From NCBI GenBank assembly GCA_963820775.1, contig CAWGBF010000010.1:8175-72174 (forward strand): 64,000 nt of DNA, read 5' to 3'. Within the stretch, counting starts at the first letter, position 1. Each line of letters starts with the position of its first letter. Positions 7,593 to 17,036 of this stretch are shown piece by piece. This stretch comes from Roseiarcus sp963820775. Its GTDB lineage: Bacteria > Pseudomonadota > Alphaproteobacteria > Rhizobiales > Beijerinckiaceae. The notes beneath the pieces were generated by a model, which was not told the DNA's origin, did not search any database, and saw nothing but the letters and a program-made list of their open reading frames with translations. The translations under genes and the position numbers were made by a program.

Positions 7593-8447
7593 TCATTTGC
7601 TGCGGAAGTTTACCGCGTCTGCGAAGCCCCCGGAAGCAACTCCGGTCGCGGCGATTTGGCGCCGAAGCTCGGAAGACGTCAGCGCGGCCAGTTCCTCCCG
7701 GTAACGATAGCCCGGCGCGGCTCCGGCAAAGCCCGATGCCGTCGCTGGATGCGTGTAAATTTCGGTCACCCCTTCGGGCAAATGCCCAATCAGCCCGGCA
7801 AGGCGCGAATGGGTCATGGCGCCGCTCCAGGCGAGCCCGAACACTTGATCAGGCGTGGCGACGCCCGCCCGCTTGAGACGCGCGCGCTGGAGGCGCGCCA
7901 AAGGGGCCAAGGCTGAGGCCGAATAGCCCGGGCGGGCGCCGTCGATCCGCGCCAGGATCGTCGAGGCCTCGAAAGGAGCCCGAACCGCCGAAACCCCGAA
8001 TTCCCTCGCCAGCCCCAGTATCGCGGACAGAATCGAAGGATGCAGGTGAAAATGCTTGTGCGCGGTGACGTGATCGAGCGTGAGCCCGGTCGCGCGGAAG
8101 GCCTCGAACTGGGTGCGGATCTCCGCCCGCATTTGTCCGCGCACATGGGGCAGAAAGAACATCGCCGCGCCAGCGCGCGCCATATCCGCGCGAAAGCGGC
8201 CGCGACCGTCGACCAGATCCGGGACTGCTGACGGCGGCAGCACCGGCTTCGCGTCGACCAGCGCCAGATGCAGGCCGACCTTAAGCCTCGGCAGGCGCCG
8301 CGCGACTTGAACGGCGGCCGCCGCCGCCGGCGCTCCGACCATCAGGCTCGCGGCGGTGAGCACCCCTTCGACATGCGCGCATTCAACGGCCTGGTTGACC
8401 TCGTCGGCGAGGCCGAAATCGTCCGCCGTGACGATCAGATATTTCAA
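7593..8447 (-). CDS. hpnK: Hopanoid deacetylase HpnK (YdjC/ChbG-like)
   Basis: This 284-residue protein belongs to the YdjC/ChbG carbohydrate deacetylase family. The metal-binding start is YLIVTADDFGLADEVN, followed by VGLHLALVD and the His-rich motif DHVTAHKHFHLHP. In hopanoid-producing proteobacteria, HpnK removes the acetyl group from N-acetylglucosaminyl bacteriohopanetetrol to give BHT-glucosamine. The start overlaps the stop of hpnJ by four bases (ATGA), so the two are translationally coupled. The order hpnI, hpnJ, hpnK within one operon makes this assignment strong. Confidence 0.92.
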   Translation of the reverse strand: MKYLIVTADDFGLADEVNQAVECAHVEGVLTAASLMVGAPAAAAAVQVARRLPRLKVGLHLALVDAKPVLPPSAVPDLVDGRGRFRADMARAGAAMFFLPHVRGQMRAEIRTQFEAFRATGLTLDHVTAHKHFHLHPSILSAILGLAREFGVSAVRAPFEASTILARIDGARPGYSASALAPLARLQRARLKRAGVATPDQVFGLAWSGAMTHSRLAGLIGHLPEGVTEIYTHPATASGFAGAAPGYRYREELAALTSSELRRQIAATGVASGGFADAVNFRSK

Positions 8448-9871
8448 TGCACGGTCTCGTGCCGCTCGCGTAAGAAACGGAAGAACTCTACACCCTCGCG
8501 GAGACGTCGTTTCATCACTTCCGGACTCTTGACCATGTCGCCGACGATCGAGGCGATCTTGCTCGGACGGAAATAGAAGCTCCGATAAAAAGTCTCGACT
8601 GAATCGAAGATTTCGGTGCGGCTTAATCCCGGATAATTCAAAGACGCGATCTGCCTGCCGTCTTCGTTCACCAGATCCCCGTTGGCGTCATCAAGCCAGC
8701 CTTTTTCCAGAGCCTGCTTATAGAGGAACGTCCCGGGATAGGGCGCAGCCAGCGACACCTGAAGCGTCTGCGGGTTCACCTCCTTGGCGAATTCGATCGT
8801 CTCCTTGATCGTCTCCTTCGTCTCGCCGGGCAGGCCCATGATGAACGTGCCATGGATGACGATGCCGAGCTCCCGGCAATCTTTGGCGAACCGTTTGGCG
8901 ACGTCTATCCGCATGCCCTTCTTGATGTTGTGCAAGATTTGCTGGTTGCCGGACTCGTAGCCGACCAGAAAGAGACGCAGGCCGTTGTCGCGCAGCACTT
9001 CGAGCGTCGCGCGCGGCACGTTGGCCTTGGCGTTGCACGACCAGGTCAGGCCGAGCTTGCCGAGCTCGCGCGCGATTGCTTCGGCGCGCAGCAAATCGTC
9101 GGTGAACGTATCGTCGTCGAAGAAGAATTCCTTGACCTCCGGAAACGCTTTCTTCGCGTAAGCCATTTCCTCGATGACATGGCCGACGGAGCGGGTGCGG
9201 TAGCGATGCCCGCCGACGGTCTGCGGCCAAAGGCAAAACGTGCAGCGCGACTTGCAGCCGCGCCCGGTGTAAAACGACATGTAGGGATGCTTGAGATAGC
9301 CGCTGAAATATCGACGGATATTCAAGTCACGCTTGTAGACCGGCGTGACAAAGGGCAGGTCGTCCATGTTTTCCAGGATCGGCCGGTCGGGCGTGTGCTG
9401 GATCTGGCCGTTGGCGTCCCGATAGGAGAGGCCCAGGATCGACTTCCAGTCCCGCCCGTCGGCGACTTCCTTGACGGTGAAATCAAATTCATTGCGCGCG
9501 GCGAAATCGACGACCGGCGCGGCTTGCAGGGTTCCTTCGGCGTTGACCGCCGCCTTGGCGCCGATCAGCCCGACTTTCAGCGCCGGATTGGCGCCCTTGA
9601 GCGCCGTGATCGCCTTCACGTCCGAGGTGAAGGATGGCGTTGACGTGTGCACGACGGCGAGGTCGAAATTTCTGGCCTCGGCCACGACCTCGGCTAGTGA
9701 CGTGTTGTGCGGCGGGGCGTCGATGAGCTTGCTGTTCGGCACCAGCGCGGCGGGCTGCGCGAGCCAGGTCGGGTACCAGAACGACGCGATCTCGCGCTTC
9801 GTCTGATAACGAGCGCCAGCGCCGCCGTCGAACCCGTCGAACGACGGCGCCTGAAGAAACAGGGTGCGCAT
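8444..9871 (-). CDS. hpnJ: Hopanoid radical-SAM protein HpnJ
   Basis: This is a 475-residue B12-binding-domain radical SAM enzyme. The N-terminal ~170 residues form the cobalamin-type Rossmann domain, and the CxxxCxxC cluster motif is GRGCKSRCTFCLWP (Cys206, 210, 213). Work on the family links HpnJ to converting BHT-glucosamine into the BHT cyclitol ether by ring contraction. It starts 17 bases after hpnI and overlaps hpnK by four bases. The length matches the family and no residues appear to be missing. Confidence 0.93.
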   Translation of the reverse strand: MRTLFLQAPSFDGFDGGAGARYQTKREIASFWYPTWLAQPAALVPNSKLIDAPPHNTSLAEVVAEARNFDLAVVHTSTPSFTSDVKAITALKGANPALKVGLIGAKAAVNAEGTLQAAPVVDFAARNEFDFTVKEVADGRDWKSILGLSYRDANGQIQHTPDRPILENMDDLPFVTPVYKRDLNIRRYFSGYLKHPYMSFYTGRGCKSRCTFCLWPQTVGGHRYRTRSVGHVIEEMAYAKKAFPEVKEFFFDDDTFTDDLLRAEAIARELGKLGLTWSCNAKANVPRATLEVLRDNGLRLFLVGYESGNQQILHNIKKGMRIDVAKRFAKDCRELGIVIHGTFIMGLPGETKETIKETIEFAKEVNPQTLQVSLAAPYPGTFLYKQALEKGWLDDANGDLVNEDGRQIASLNYPGLSRTEIFDSVETFYRSFYFRPSKIASIVGDMVKSPEVMKRRLREGVEFFRFLRERHETVH

Positions 9872-9888
9872 TACCTAATCGCCTTTCG

Positions 9889-11082
9889 CTATGATGCCGA
9901 GCCGACTGGCGGCTCAGCCCTCGCCAGCAGCGTTCCATCCCGCGCGACTGTGAAATCCTGTCCGCGCCAGCTGACGCGTGGGGATAAGAAACTCCCGAAA
10001 TAGACGGCGAACGAGAGCATGTCGCGGGCAAAAAGGAGACCATAGCTGGGATTTGGCAGTTCAAGTTCGCGCGTGAGGCGATTCTTCAAAAAGAGGCGAC
10101 ACGCCAACGCGCTTATGATCGCCGCCAGTCCCCAACCGTCGAACCCGCGGAGGGCCGCCCCGATCACCGCCAGCGGGAGAGCGTGCGTGACGCTGCTGCC
10201 GATATATCCGACCGGATCGACGGTGAAAATCGTCCGCGCCCAGCGCAATTCATGTCGAATCACGTCCCTCAGGGATTTTTCTTCGAATGTATGGGCCACC
10301 AGCATTGGGGGAACGACGACTCGAAGGCCGGCCTGACGCACAGCCTTGCCAATCGCGAAATCGTCGGCGAGTTGGTTCGCGACCGCCTTGAAGCCTCCGG
10401 TCCTTGTCAGAGTTTCCCGCGACAGCGCGATGGTCGCGCCGACGCATGGCCGGGCTAGGCCCAGCGCGAGCCCAAGGATCGTGCCGGGCAGGAAATGATC
10501 GTGCACCGCCATGGAGGACAGGCGGGCCCAGAAGCCGCCGTTCGGCAGGCCGCGATAGAGACAGGTGACCACTCCCACGCCGGGCTCAGCCAAGGCGCCC
10601 ACCAATGTCCGCAAGTAGTTTGGACCTACCGCCACGTCGCTATCAGCCATGACGATAAGCGGATGACGAGCGACTTGCCCCATGTTGATGAGGTTCGAGA
10701 CCTTGCGATTGGCCCCGTGCGCGGCGCTGTCGACGACGAGGTGAAGATCAAGCTCGGGATAAAGCTCTATCAGCGATTTGACGACCGGAATTGCTCCATC
10801 GGTTGCGTCCTGGACGCCGAATACGAATTGAATTTTGCCCGGATAATCTTGATGGAAATAGGTCTCGATATTCTCGGATAGTTGCGCTTCGGCGCCGTAC
10901 AGCGGCTTCAGGATCGAGACGCCCGGCCAGCTTGTTGGGCGGGTCGTAGCCGGCTGTTGGACGAACCAGCGCGCCGCCCATGCGGCGCCCAAGGCGCATA
11001 TTGAGCCAAAAACGCTGGCGGCAACGAAAAGCAGCGACAACCAGGCTGCGGCCACGCCAATCTGTTCGAGACCGTAATTCAT
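9889..11082 (-). CDS. hpnI: Hopanoid glycosyltransferase HpnI
   Basis: This is a 397-residue family-2 glycosyltransferase anchored in the membrane. An N-terminal transmembrane helix (about residues 10-36) precedes the catalytic domain, which has VSILKPLYG, the DxD-type metal site ADSDV (147-149), the acid region QLADDFAIGKAV and the processive-type motif ELRWARTIF. Hydrophobic helices follow at the C-terminus. HpnI adds N-acetylglucosamine to bacteriohopanetetrol. It is the promoter-proximal gene of the hpnI-hpnJ-hpnK operon; the 214 bases upstream (11083-11296) must carry the promoter, but I see no clear consensus there. Confidence 0.92.
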   Translation of the reverse strand: MNYGLEQIGVAAAWLSLLFVAASVFGSICALGAAWAARWFVQQPATTRPTSWPGVSILKPLYGAEAQLSENIETYFHQDYPGKIQFVFGVQDATDGAIPVVKSLIELYPELDLHLVVDSAAHGANRKVSNLINMGQVARHPLIVMADSDVAVGPNYLRTLVGALAEPGVGVVTCLYRGLPNGGFWARLSSMAVHDHFLPGTILGLALGLARPCVGATIALSRETLTRTGGFKAVANQLADDFAIGKAVRQAGLRVVVPPMLVAHTFEEKSLRDVIRHELRWARTIFTVDPVGYIGSSVTHALPLAVIGAALRGFDGWGLAAIISALACRLFLKNRLTRELELPNPSYGLLFARDMLSFAVYFGSFLSPRVSWRGQDFTVARDGTLLARAEPPVGSAS

Positions 11083-11296
11083 CGTTCGATCCGGTTGGCT
11101 CCGCGGCGAACGGGGGGATCGACCCGGGATCCAAGGCGTCGATTCTCGCTAAAATCTTGTGCAGACCGCGACCTCATGGTGATGCCTTGGGTACGGCTTT
11201 GTGACGACAGTTGCGTGAATGGCCTCGACGCCCACGCTGAACCGAGCTGGTGCCTAAAGCCGGAACCGCCCTGCCGAATTCGCTGCCGCAGACGGC

Positions 11297-12325
11297 CTAT
11301 CGGCCTTGGGCTTTCAACGCGTTGTCGAGGCGCGGATAAACCCGCCTCGCATTGCCTTCGTAGACCTTGTGACGGTCCTCAGGGCTTAGGTTCCCGGTCG
11401 CCTCGATGTAGCGCTTGGTGTCATCGTAGTAATGGCCGGTCTCAGGGTCGATTCCTCGCACCGCGCCGATCATCTCGCTGGCGAACAGGATGTTGTCGAC
11501 CGGGATCACTTTGGTGAGGAGATCGACGCCCGGCTGATGATAGACGCAGGTGTCGAAGAAGACGTTCTTGAGCAGCTGCTCCATAAGCAGGGGCTTCTTC
11601 AGTTCCTGCGCGAGTCCGCGATAGCGGCCCCAGTGATAGGGCGCGGCCCCGCCGCCGTGCGGAATGACGAACTCGAGGTTGGGGAAATCCTTGAACAGGT
11701 CGCCCTGGATGAACTGCATCACTGCGGTCGTGTCCGCGTTGACGTAATGAGCGCCGGTGGTGTGGAAGCAGGGATTGCAACTCGTTGAGACATGCACCAT
11801 CGCTGGAACGTCCCATTCCACCATCTTTTCATAAATCGGATACCAGCAGCGGTCGGTCAGCGGCGGGCTCGTCCAGTAGCCGCCAGACGGATCGGGGTTG
11901 AGATTGATGGCGACGAAGCCGTAGTCCCTGACGCACCTCTCCAACTCGGGAATGCAGGTTTTCGGATCGACGCCAGGGCTCTGAGGCAGCATCGCCGCGC
12001 CGATGAAATTGGCGGGAAAAAGCTTAGAGACGCGGAAGCAGAGTTCGTTGCAGATCGAGGCCCAAGTCGAGCTCACGGCGAAATCGCCGATGTGATGGGC
12101 CATAAAACTGGCGCGGGGGCTGAAGATCGTCAGGTCGCAACCGCGCTCCCGCATCAGGCGCAGCTGGTTCGCCTCGATCAACTCGCGAAGCTCGTCGTCG
12201 CTGATCGCGAGGTCCGCGACCTTGGGCGCCTGGGCGGGATCCTTGATGCCGGCGATCTGCCGGTTGCGCCACGCCTCGAGCGCCTTGGGAGCCGTCGTGT
12301 AGTGCCCGTGGCAATCAATGATCAT
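11297..12325 (-). CDS. ligJ: LigJ-like 4-oxalomesaconate hydratase (amidohydrolase superfamily)
   Basis: This is a 342-residue metal-dependent amidohydrolase-superfamily protein. The N-terminal metal pair is DCHGHYTTAPKALEAWR, and further conserved histidines lie in PAMVHVST, FHTTGAHY and FVIPHGGGAAPYHWGR. The start of the protein closely resembles LigJ, which hydrates 4-oxalomesaconate to 4-carboxy-4-hydroxy-2-oxoadipate in the protocatechuate/gallate 4,5-cleavage route. The other pathway genes (ligAB, ligC, ligI, ligK) are not in the window. The HpaI-type aldolase 3 kb away is of a different family from LigK, so the exact substrate remains inferred. Confidence 0.8.
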   Translation of the reverse strand: MIIDCHGHYTTAPKALEAWRNRQIAGIKDPAQAPKVADLAISDDELRELIEANQLRLMRERGCDLTIFSPRASFMAHHIGDFAVSSTWASICNELCFRVSKLFPANFIGAAMLPQSPGVDPKTCIPELERCVRDYGFVAINLNPDPSGGYWTSPPLTDRCWYPIYEKMVEWDVPAMVHVSTSCNPCFHTTGAHYVNADTTAVMQFIQGDLFKDFPNLEFVIPHGGGAAPYHWGRYRGLAQELKKPLLMEQLLKNVFFDTCVYHQPGVDLLTKVIPVDNILFASEMIGAVRGIDPETGHYYDDTKRYIEATGNLSPEDRHKVYEGNARRVYPRLDNALKAQGR

Positions 12326-12399
12326 GGGCCGCTCCTCCTGTCGGGCGAACGCGACGCGCTTCGCCCGGAAGGTTTACGCCATGGATTGACCGCAGGCTA

Positions 12400-12969
12400 T
12401 CAGAAGGGATTCCAGGTCGCCCGCTGGGTGAACTTGAGATAGTTGAGGTTGACTCCGAGGCGCCACCCCAGTCCCGTTCGGATGGGAACGACGACAACGC
12501 CCTTCGCGCCCAGCGCGGTGAAACCCAAGCCCCCAACAAAGTAGGCTGACCCGTCCAGTCCGCCAAAGCGATCAAAAATTGCTTCGGTTTCCGGCAAATT
12601 ATAGACCAGCATCATGGTCCGATCGCCGTCGGCGCCGGCGTCAAAGCCGATCGACGGCCCTTGCCAATAGATCCGCTGGTTGCCGGCGTTGCGGGTATAC
12701 ATTTTGCCTTCGCCGTATCTCAGGCCTCCCACGAATGCTCCGGAGGCCTCTTGACCAAGAATATAGGCATTGGGCAGACCCCAACGGCGGCCAGCTTCCT
12801 GAACCCCATCGGCCAAACCACGCGACACACTGCCAAAAAATCGCTGGCCATTGTCGACGATCTCGTCGGGGGAGAACGGCGCGGGAGCGTCGGCTCTCGC
12901 CGGCGCCGCGAAGGCGGCGGTGCCCGTCGCCGTTACGATCAGAAGCTCTCGGCGCGTCATTTTCCTCAT
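12400..12969 (-). CDS. DUF1134 (EipA-type) exported envelope protein
   Basis: This is a 189-residue exported protein with an Arg-rich N-terminus and hydrophobic core (MTRRELLIVTATGTAAFAAP), which could be a Sec signal. The conserved body has PDEIVDNGQRFFGSVSRGLA, FVGGLRYGEGKMYT and IYWQGPSIGFDAGADGDR, typical of DUF1134. In Brucella a DUF1134 protein (EipA) is needed for envelope integrity. ATG codons lie at 12969 and 12960; the second gives a more typical signal peptide. The gene stands alone between ligJ-like and a small secreted protein. Confidence 0.8.
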   Translation of the reverse strand: MRKMTRRELLIVTATGTAAFAAPARADAPAPFSPDEIVDNGQRFFGSVSRGLADGVQEAGRRWGLPNAYILGQEASGAFVGGLRYGEGKMYTRNAGNQRIYWQGPSIGFDAGADGDRTMMLVYNLPETEAIFDRFGGLDGSAYFVGGLGFTALGAKGVVVVPIRTGLGWRLGVNLNYLKFTQRATWNPF

Positions 12970-13142
12970 GGTGACATCCCTCGAGGCGGCCAGACTAACT
13001 CGTGCGGCAGCGCATCCGGCGCTGACGGATGGTCAATCATCGCGCAGTCGAGTTGACAGAAAATTAATGATGGCCGGCTTTTGCAATCTTGGCTTTGCGC
13101 GAAGGCGGGGGCGCGTCGCTCGGCCTGGGCGGAGCGACGCGT

Positions 13143-13484
13143 CTAGTCCAAGACCTGGACGACGCGATTATTGCTCATGTCGATGATGGTCCGACGGCCG
13201 TTGACTGTCGCTGCCCCATAGCCGGGCCGATCCGAGATGGGGGAGGGATTGACGTCGTTCGGCAGCGTCTGACCTCGGGCCGGCCCTTCAGAGATTGTGA
13301 CCCGCGGACCGTTGCCCACCGCGCCATAGTTCGGGGCCGAGAGAGTCGACTTGCCGGCCTTGGCGGCGGGCGGCGTGAAGCCTGGGGGCGCATAAACGCC
13401 CCGCAGCCCGCCCGGTTGCTCCTGGGCATAACCCAAGGATGCTGTTGCGAAAAAGGCGAGAGACAAAAGAAAAACAGCGCGCAT
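13143..13484 (-). CDS. Small exported protein, 113 residues
   Basis: The ATG at 13484 is preceded by a GGAG ribosome binding site and starts a clear signal peptide (MRAVFLLSLAFFATASLGYA, cleaved before QEQ). The mature part is Pro/Gly-rich and ends with GRRTIIDMSNNRVVQVLD, a pattern resembling the C-terminus of small DUF1236-like periplasmic proteins. I cannot assign a function. In-frame starts further upstream lack a signal peptide and were rejected. Confidence 0.65.
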   Translation of the reverse strand: MRAVFLLSLAFFATASLGYAQEQPGGLRGVYAPPGFTPPAAKAGKSTLSAPNYGAVGNGPRVTISEGPARGQTLPNDVNPSPISDRPGYGAATVNGRRTIIDMSNNRVVQVLD

Positions 13485-13600
13485 GATGATCTCCACTGCG
13501 CGGACCTCGGCGGCTGGCACCGAGGAGAGGACCTGCCCCGACCTTAGCACGCGGCCTCGACCAAAGCCAGAATAGGGGCCGGCGCGGATCGGCGTATGAC

Positions 13601-15370
13601 TCAAAAATGGGAGAGCCACACGTCGAGCACCGCGCAGCGCTGCTCCTCGAGCACCACCCTCAGACCCTCGGCGACCGAGGCCTCGACATCTTGCGGACGC
13701 TTGACCACCCGCGCATACGCGCCCCCCGCCGCAGCGGCGATGCCGGAATAGTCCGGCGGCGGATCAAGGCTCAGATCCAGATCCTCGGCGCGGCTGGCGA
13801 AGCCGTCCGGATGAACCGCGAGCGCGGAGAATTTGGGCGCTTTCCAGCCGCGATTGTTATAAATGATCTGCAGGAACGGCGTGCGGTAGCGGCGCGCCAT
13901 CCAGTGCACGGCGGACGGCGCGGAAAACATGTAGGAGCCGTCGCCGGTCAGGGCGACGAAGGTCTTGCCGGGAGCGGCCAATTTCATCCCGATCGCCGCG
14001 CCGCCGGTCCAGCCGAGCGAGCCCCCGCCGCTCGCGAACATCGTGCCCGGATGTTCGCGCGCCATATAATCGCAGATCGCCGGATAGTTGGTGATGCCTT
14101 CATTGAGCACGACCGCCTCGAGCCCCGCCTGACGGCGCACGCAGGCGGTCAAATATTCCGGCGTAATGATATCGCCTTTCGGCGCCTCGAGGCGATCGAG
14201 ATCGGCCTTCCGTTGTCGATGCTGCCCGGCGTAATGATGGCGGCGGCGCTCGGCGGCTTCCTCGTCGATGTCGACGCGATCGAGGCGAGCGTTCAGCTGC
14301 GCGAAAGCGGTCGCCGCGTCGGCTCGATGACATTGCCGAGCCCCGATCGACCAGAGCGGAATTGATTGCTTGAGCGGATCGACGTCGATGATGGCGATCG
14401 AAGCGCCATCGCTCGGCTTGCTCACTGTGGGAATCCAGGGCACGTCGCTATCGACGACCAGAATGAAATCGGCTTCGGCCAGAGCGCGGTTCTGGAACGG
14501 ATGGTTCCATTGATTGCCCTGGTACAGCGGATCGTTGTGCGGAAAGTTCATGTAACTTGGCACCAACTCCAGCACGCCCACGCCGAGCCGGCCGCAGAAG
14601 CGAACGAGTTCGGTCACCGCGGCGGGATTGCGGCCGACATAAGAGGTGACGATAAGCGGCCTTGCGGCCTTTTGAACGGCGTCGACCAGGCTTGTGACGG
14701 CGGCTTCGGCAAGCGGCGTCGGCGCGATCGGCGGCCATTCGGCGACCTCAATCGCCGCGCTCCTGGTTTCCGCTTCCATCACTTCACGGGCGCCAACGAG
14801 GTACACCGGTCCCTTGGGGTCGCTGTGGGCGATTTGCAGCGATCGATGCACGATCTGCTTCACGTTGCCCGCGTTGCGCAACTCGTTATCGTATTTCATG
14901 TATTGGCGGACGATGCCGCGCTGATCGGGCGCGTCCTGAATCCATTGGATGAATTCGTTGCGGCTGCCTTTCGCCTCGCCCTCCTGGGTGGAAGGCGACA
15001 GGCCGGCGAACACGAACACCGGAATGCGCGCCTTCGCGGCGTTGTGGACGGCCCCGCCAAGCGACTGTGTGCCGCAGTCGACATGGACCACCACAGCCTG
15101 GGCGCGGCCGGTCAATTGGGCGTAGCCGTGGGCGCAGGTCATTGCGACCATTTCGGTCGGACAGGTGACGATGGCGGGGATCGGCCGACCCAAGGATCGC
15201 GCCTCGGCAATCGCCTCGACGAGCGCCGGATGGTCGCTGCCAAAATTGGCGAAGATATAGGAGACGCCCGCTTCCTGAAGCGCCTCGAGCATCGCCGCGC
15301 TCGCGGTATACATTCGCTCTGCTCCCGATCCTGGGCGCTGCTCGTCCCGGCGCTCGACCGTCCGCGTCAC
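13601..15370 (-). CDS. Thiamine-diphosphate enzyme (acetolactate-synthase-like decarboxylase)
   Basis: This is a 589-residue protein of the acetolactate synthase/benzoylformate decarboxylase superfamily. The N-terminal Pyr domain has FANFGSDHPALVEA and the catalytic glutamate in TCPTEMVAM. A central Rossmann domain follows, and the C-terminal ThDP motif is TGDGSYMFSAPSAVHW...IIYNN. The substrate cannot be told from sequence. It overlaps the upstream HpaI-type aldolase by four bases, so the two are co-translated and probably act on consecutive 2-oxo acids. Confidence 0.82.
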   Translation of the reverse strand: MTRTVERRDEQRPGSGAERMYTASAAMLEALQEAGVSYIFANFGSDHPALVEAIAEARSLGRPIPAIVTCPTEMVAMTCAHGYAQLTGRAQAVVVHVDCGTQSLGGAVHNAAKARIPVFVFAGLSPSTQEGEAKGSRNEFIQWIQDAPDQRGIVRQYMKYDNELRNAGNVKQIVHRSLQIAHSDPKGPVYLVGAREVMEAETRSAAIEVAEWPPIAPTPLAEAAVTSLVDAVQKAARPLIVTSYVGRNPAAVTELVRFCGRLGVGVLELVPSYMNFPHNDPLYQGNQWNHPFQNRALAEADFILVVDSDVPWIPTVSKPSDGASIAIIDVDPLKQSIPLWSIGARQCHRADAATAFAQLNARLDRVDIDEEAAERRRHHYAGQHRQRKADLDRLEAPKGDIITPEYLTACVRRQAGLEAVVLNEGITNYPAICDYMAREHPGTMFASGGGSLGWTGGAAIGMKLAAPGKTFVALTGDGSYMFSAPSAVHWMARRYRTPFLQIIYNNRGWKAPKFSALAVHPDGFASRAEDLDLSLDPPPDYSGIAAAAGGAYARVVKRPQDVEASVAEGLRVVLEEQRCAVLDVWLSHF

Positions 15371-16146
15371 CGTCCGGGATTTTGGCTCTTGAACTTTGCC
15401 GCGAGTTGATCCGCGCCCCTCGCCAGCAATCCGATGTCGGAACCGACCGCAGCGAACAGGCAGCCACGGTCGATATAGTGCTGAGCGAGTTCGGCGTCGC
15501 CGGTCAAGATCCCCGGCGCGCAGCCCGCGCTCTTGATGCGCGGAATCATGTCGTCGATGATCTTGATGATTTCGGGATGGTTGGGTTGGCCGAGATAGCC
15601 AAGCGCGGCGGAAAGGTCGCCCGGGCCGATGAACACGCCGTCGACGCCTTGGACGCTCGCGATCCGTTCGAGGTTTTCGAGCCCGCGCTTCGTCTCGACC
15701 TGCAAAAGAAGACAGATCTGCGCATTGGCCGCGGCATGGTATCCTTTGATCCTGCCATAGCGCGACGCGCGCACCTGGCCCGCGAAGCCGCGAAAGCCAT
15801 CCGGCGGGTAGCGAACCGACATGACCGCGCGGCGCGCCTCCTCCTCCGTCTCCACATAGGGAATGAGCAGAGATTGGGCGCCGACGTCGAGCAGCCGCTT
15901 GATGATGACGGGATCGTTCCAGGCGGGTCTGACCACCGCGTGGGCCGTTCCGCCGCTCAACGCCTGAAGCTCGGAGAGCACCATTGGCAATTCGTTCGGC
16001 GCGTGCTCGGTGTCGAGCAGAATCCAGTCAAATCCGGCGTCCGCGAGGATTTCGGCCACGATATGACTAGACAGGCTGTGCCACAGCCCGAGCTGCAATT
16101 TACCAGACTTCAGCGCGGCCTTGAACGGGTTGTGAAGTTTGTCCAT
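15367..16146 (-). CDS. HpcH/HpaI-family class II aldolase
   Basis: This 259-residue protein has the HpaI fold. It has the start GLWHSLSSHIVAEILADAGF, the metal/substrate region DWILLDTEHAPNE, the catalytic arginine in VRPAWND, and VETKRGLENLERIA followed by DGVFIGPGDLSAALG with a metal-binding glutamate and aspartate. The family cleaves 4-hydroxy-2-oxo acids to pyruvate plus an aldehyde or semialdehyde. It is the first gene of a two-gene unit with the ThDP enzyme. The substrate specificity cannot be read from the sequence. Confidence 0.85.
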   Translation of the reverse strand: MDKLHNPFKAALKSGKLQLGLWHSLSSHIVAEILADAGFDWILLDTEHAPNELPMVLSELQALSGGTAHAVVRPAWNDPVIIKRLLDVGAQSLLIPYVETEEEARRAVMSVRYPPDGFRGFAGQVRASRYGRIKGYHAAANAQICLLLQVETKRGLENLERIASVQGVDGVFIGPGDLSAALGYLGQPNHPEIIKIIDDMIPRIKSAGCAPGILTGDAELAQHYIDRGCLFAAVGSDIGLLARGADQLAAKFKSQNPGR

Positions 16147-16328
16147 TGGGGAACCTGAGAATTGAGAAGCGAGCGGCTCGTGATCGCCCGTCGAGGCCGC
16201 GCCGCGACGCCCCGTGGTTCATATACCGACGGACAGTGGCGCGCATCCTGTTCGACGTTGCGCCCGGCGCAGCCCGGGTCGCGGCGGGTTCGCTCCTGCC
16301 GTTAGGCTCTTTAGCATCGGCCCACAGA

Positions 16329-16926
16329 TCATTTGTGCAGAACTGGATACCCTTGGGTGTAAATCCAGTCCGTCGCCTGTGCGGGAATGTGGCAGGGCTG
16401 GCAGTCCGACGTGTAATCGGTCGACGTTGTCTTCGTGGGATTGGCGGCGTCGAACCACGACCAACCCCATCCGCTGCCCCATAGCTTGTTTTGCGGATGG
16501 CTGTTCTTGCTGTCCTTGACCATGATGAACCAGCCCGCGAGAAGTCTCCGCGTGGCTGACCGTTCCAGTCGTCATCGGACTGGTGGTGCTCTCATAAACC
16601 TCCTTTACCAGAACGGCTCCGTCCGGGAAGTGGCCATTCGCCCGGAACGCGGCGACGGCGCCGGGCGAGGCGTAGACGGAATGGAGCTGCTTTGATCCCT
16701 CGCCCTTGTCGGCCGCGATGGCCCAGGTGCCCAAATATTCGTACATTGAGCGGTAATCCTTGGGGACGCGGAGCGCGCCGTCCGCGTCGGCGATCGCGTC
16801 CGTCGCCGGGCTGGGGTCGGCTGCAGCGCCTGCCCGTCCGACGACCGACACCGAAATCAAGGCCCCCGCCGCACAGGAAATGACCGCGATCAAGATCAGC
16901 AGCGCAGAAACCCGGAATTTCGCCAT
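16329..16926 (-). pseudogene. Cytochrome P460-family protein, frameshifted before the haem motif
   Basis: The first frame gives a signal anchor (LLILIAVISCAAGALISVSV) and the P460 body: RSMYEYLGTWAIA, ASPGAVAAFRANGHFPDGAV, and TTGTVSHAETSRG. The rest, FIMVKDSKNSHPQNKLWG, GWGWSWFDAANPTK and the haem-binding CQPCH, lies in the next frame and ends at 16329. Dropping one G from the GGG run at about 16540 restores the family sequence (RGWFIMVKD). P460 cytochromes are periplasmic c-type haemoproteins that oxidise hydroxylamine or nitric oxide and are common in methanotrophs and nitrifiers. As sequenced, the haem site is lost; an assembly error is likely. Confidence 0.75.
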
Positions 16927-17036
16927 GGTCCTCAGTCCTTTCGATTGATGCTCGTCGCGAACCGCATATCCACCATAAAGCCGATCATTTGCTCATCGAT
17001 CGACTTCCCGCGCAATGACAGCGCATCGCATGACTT

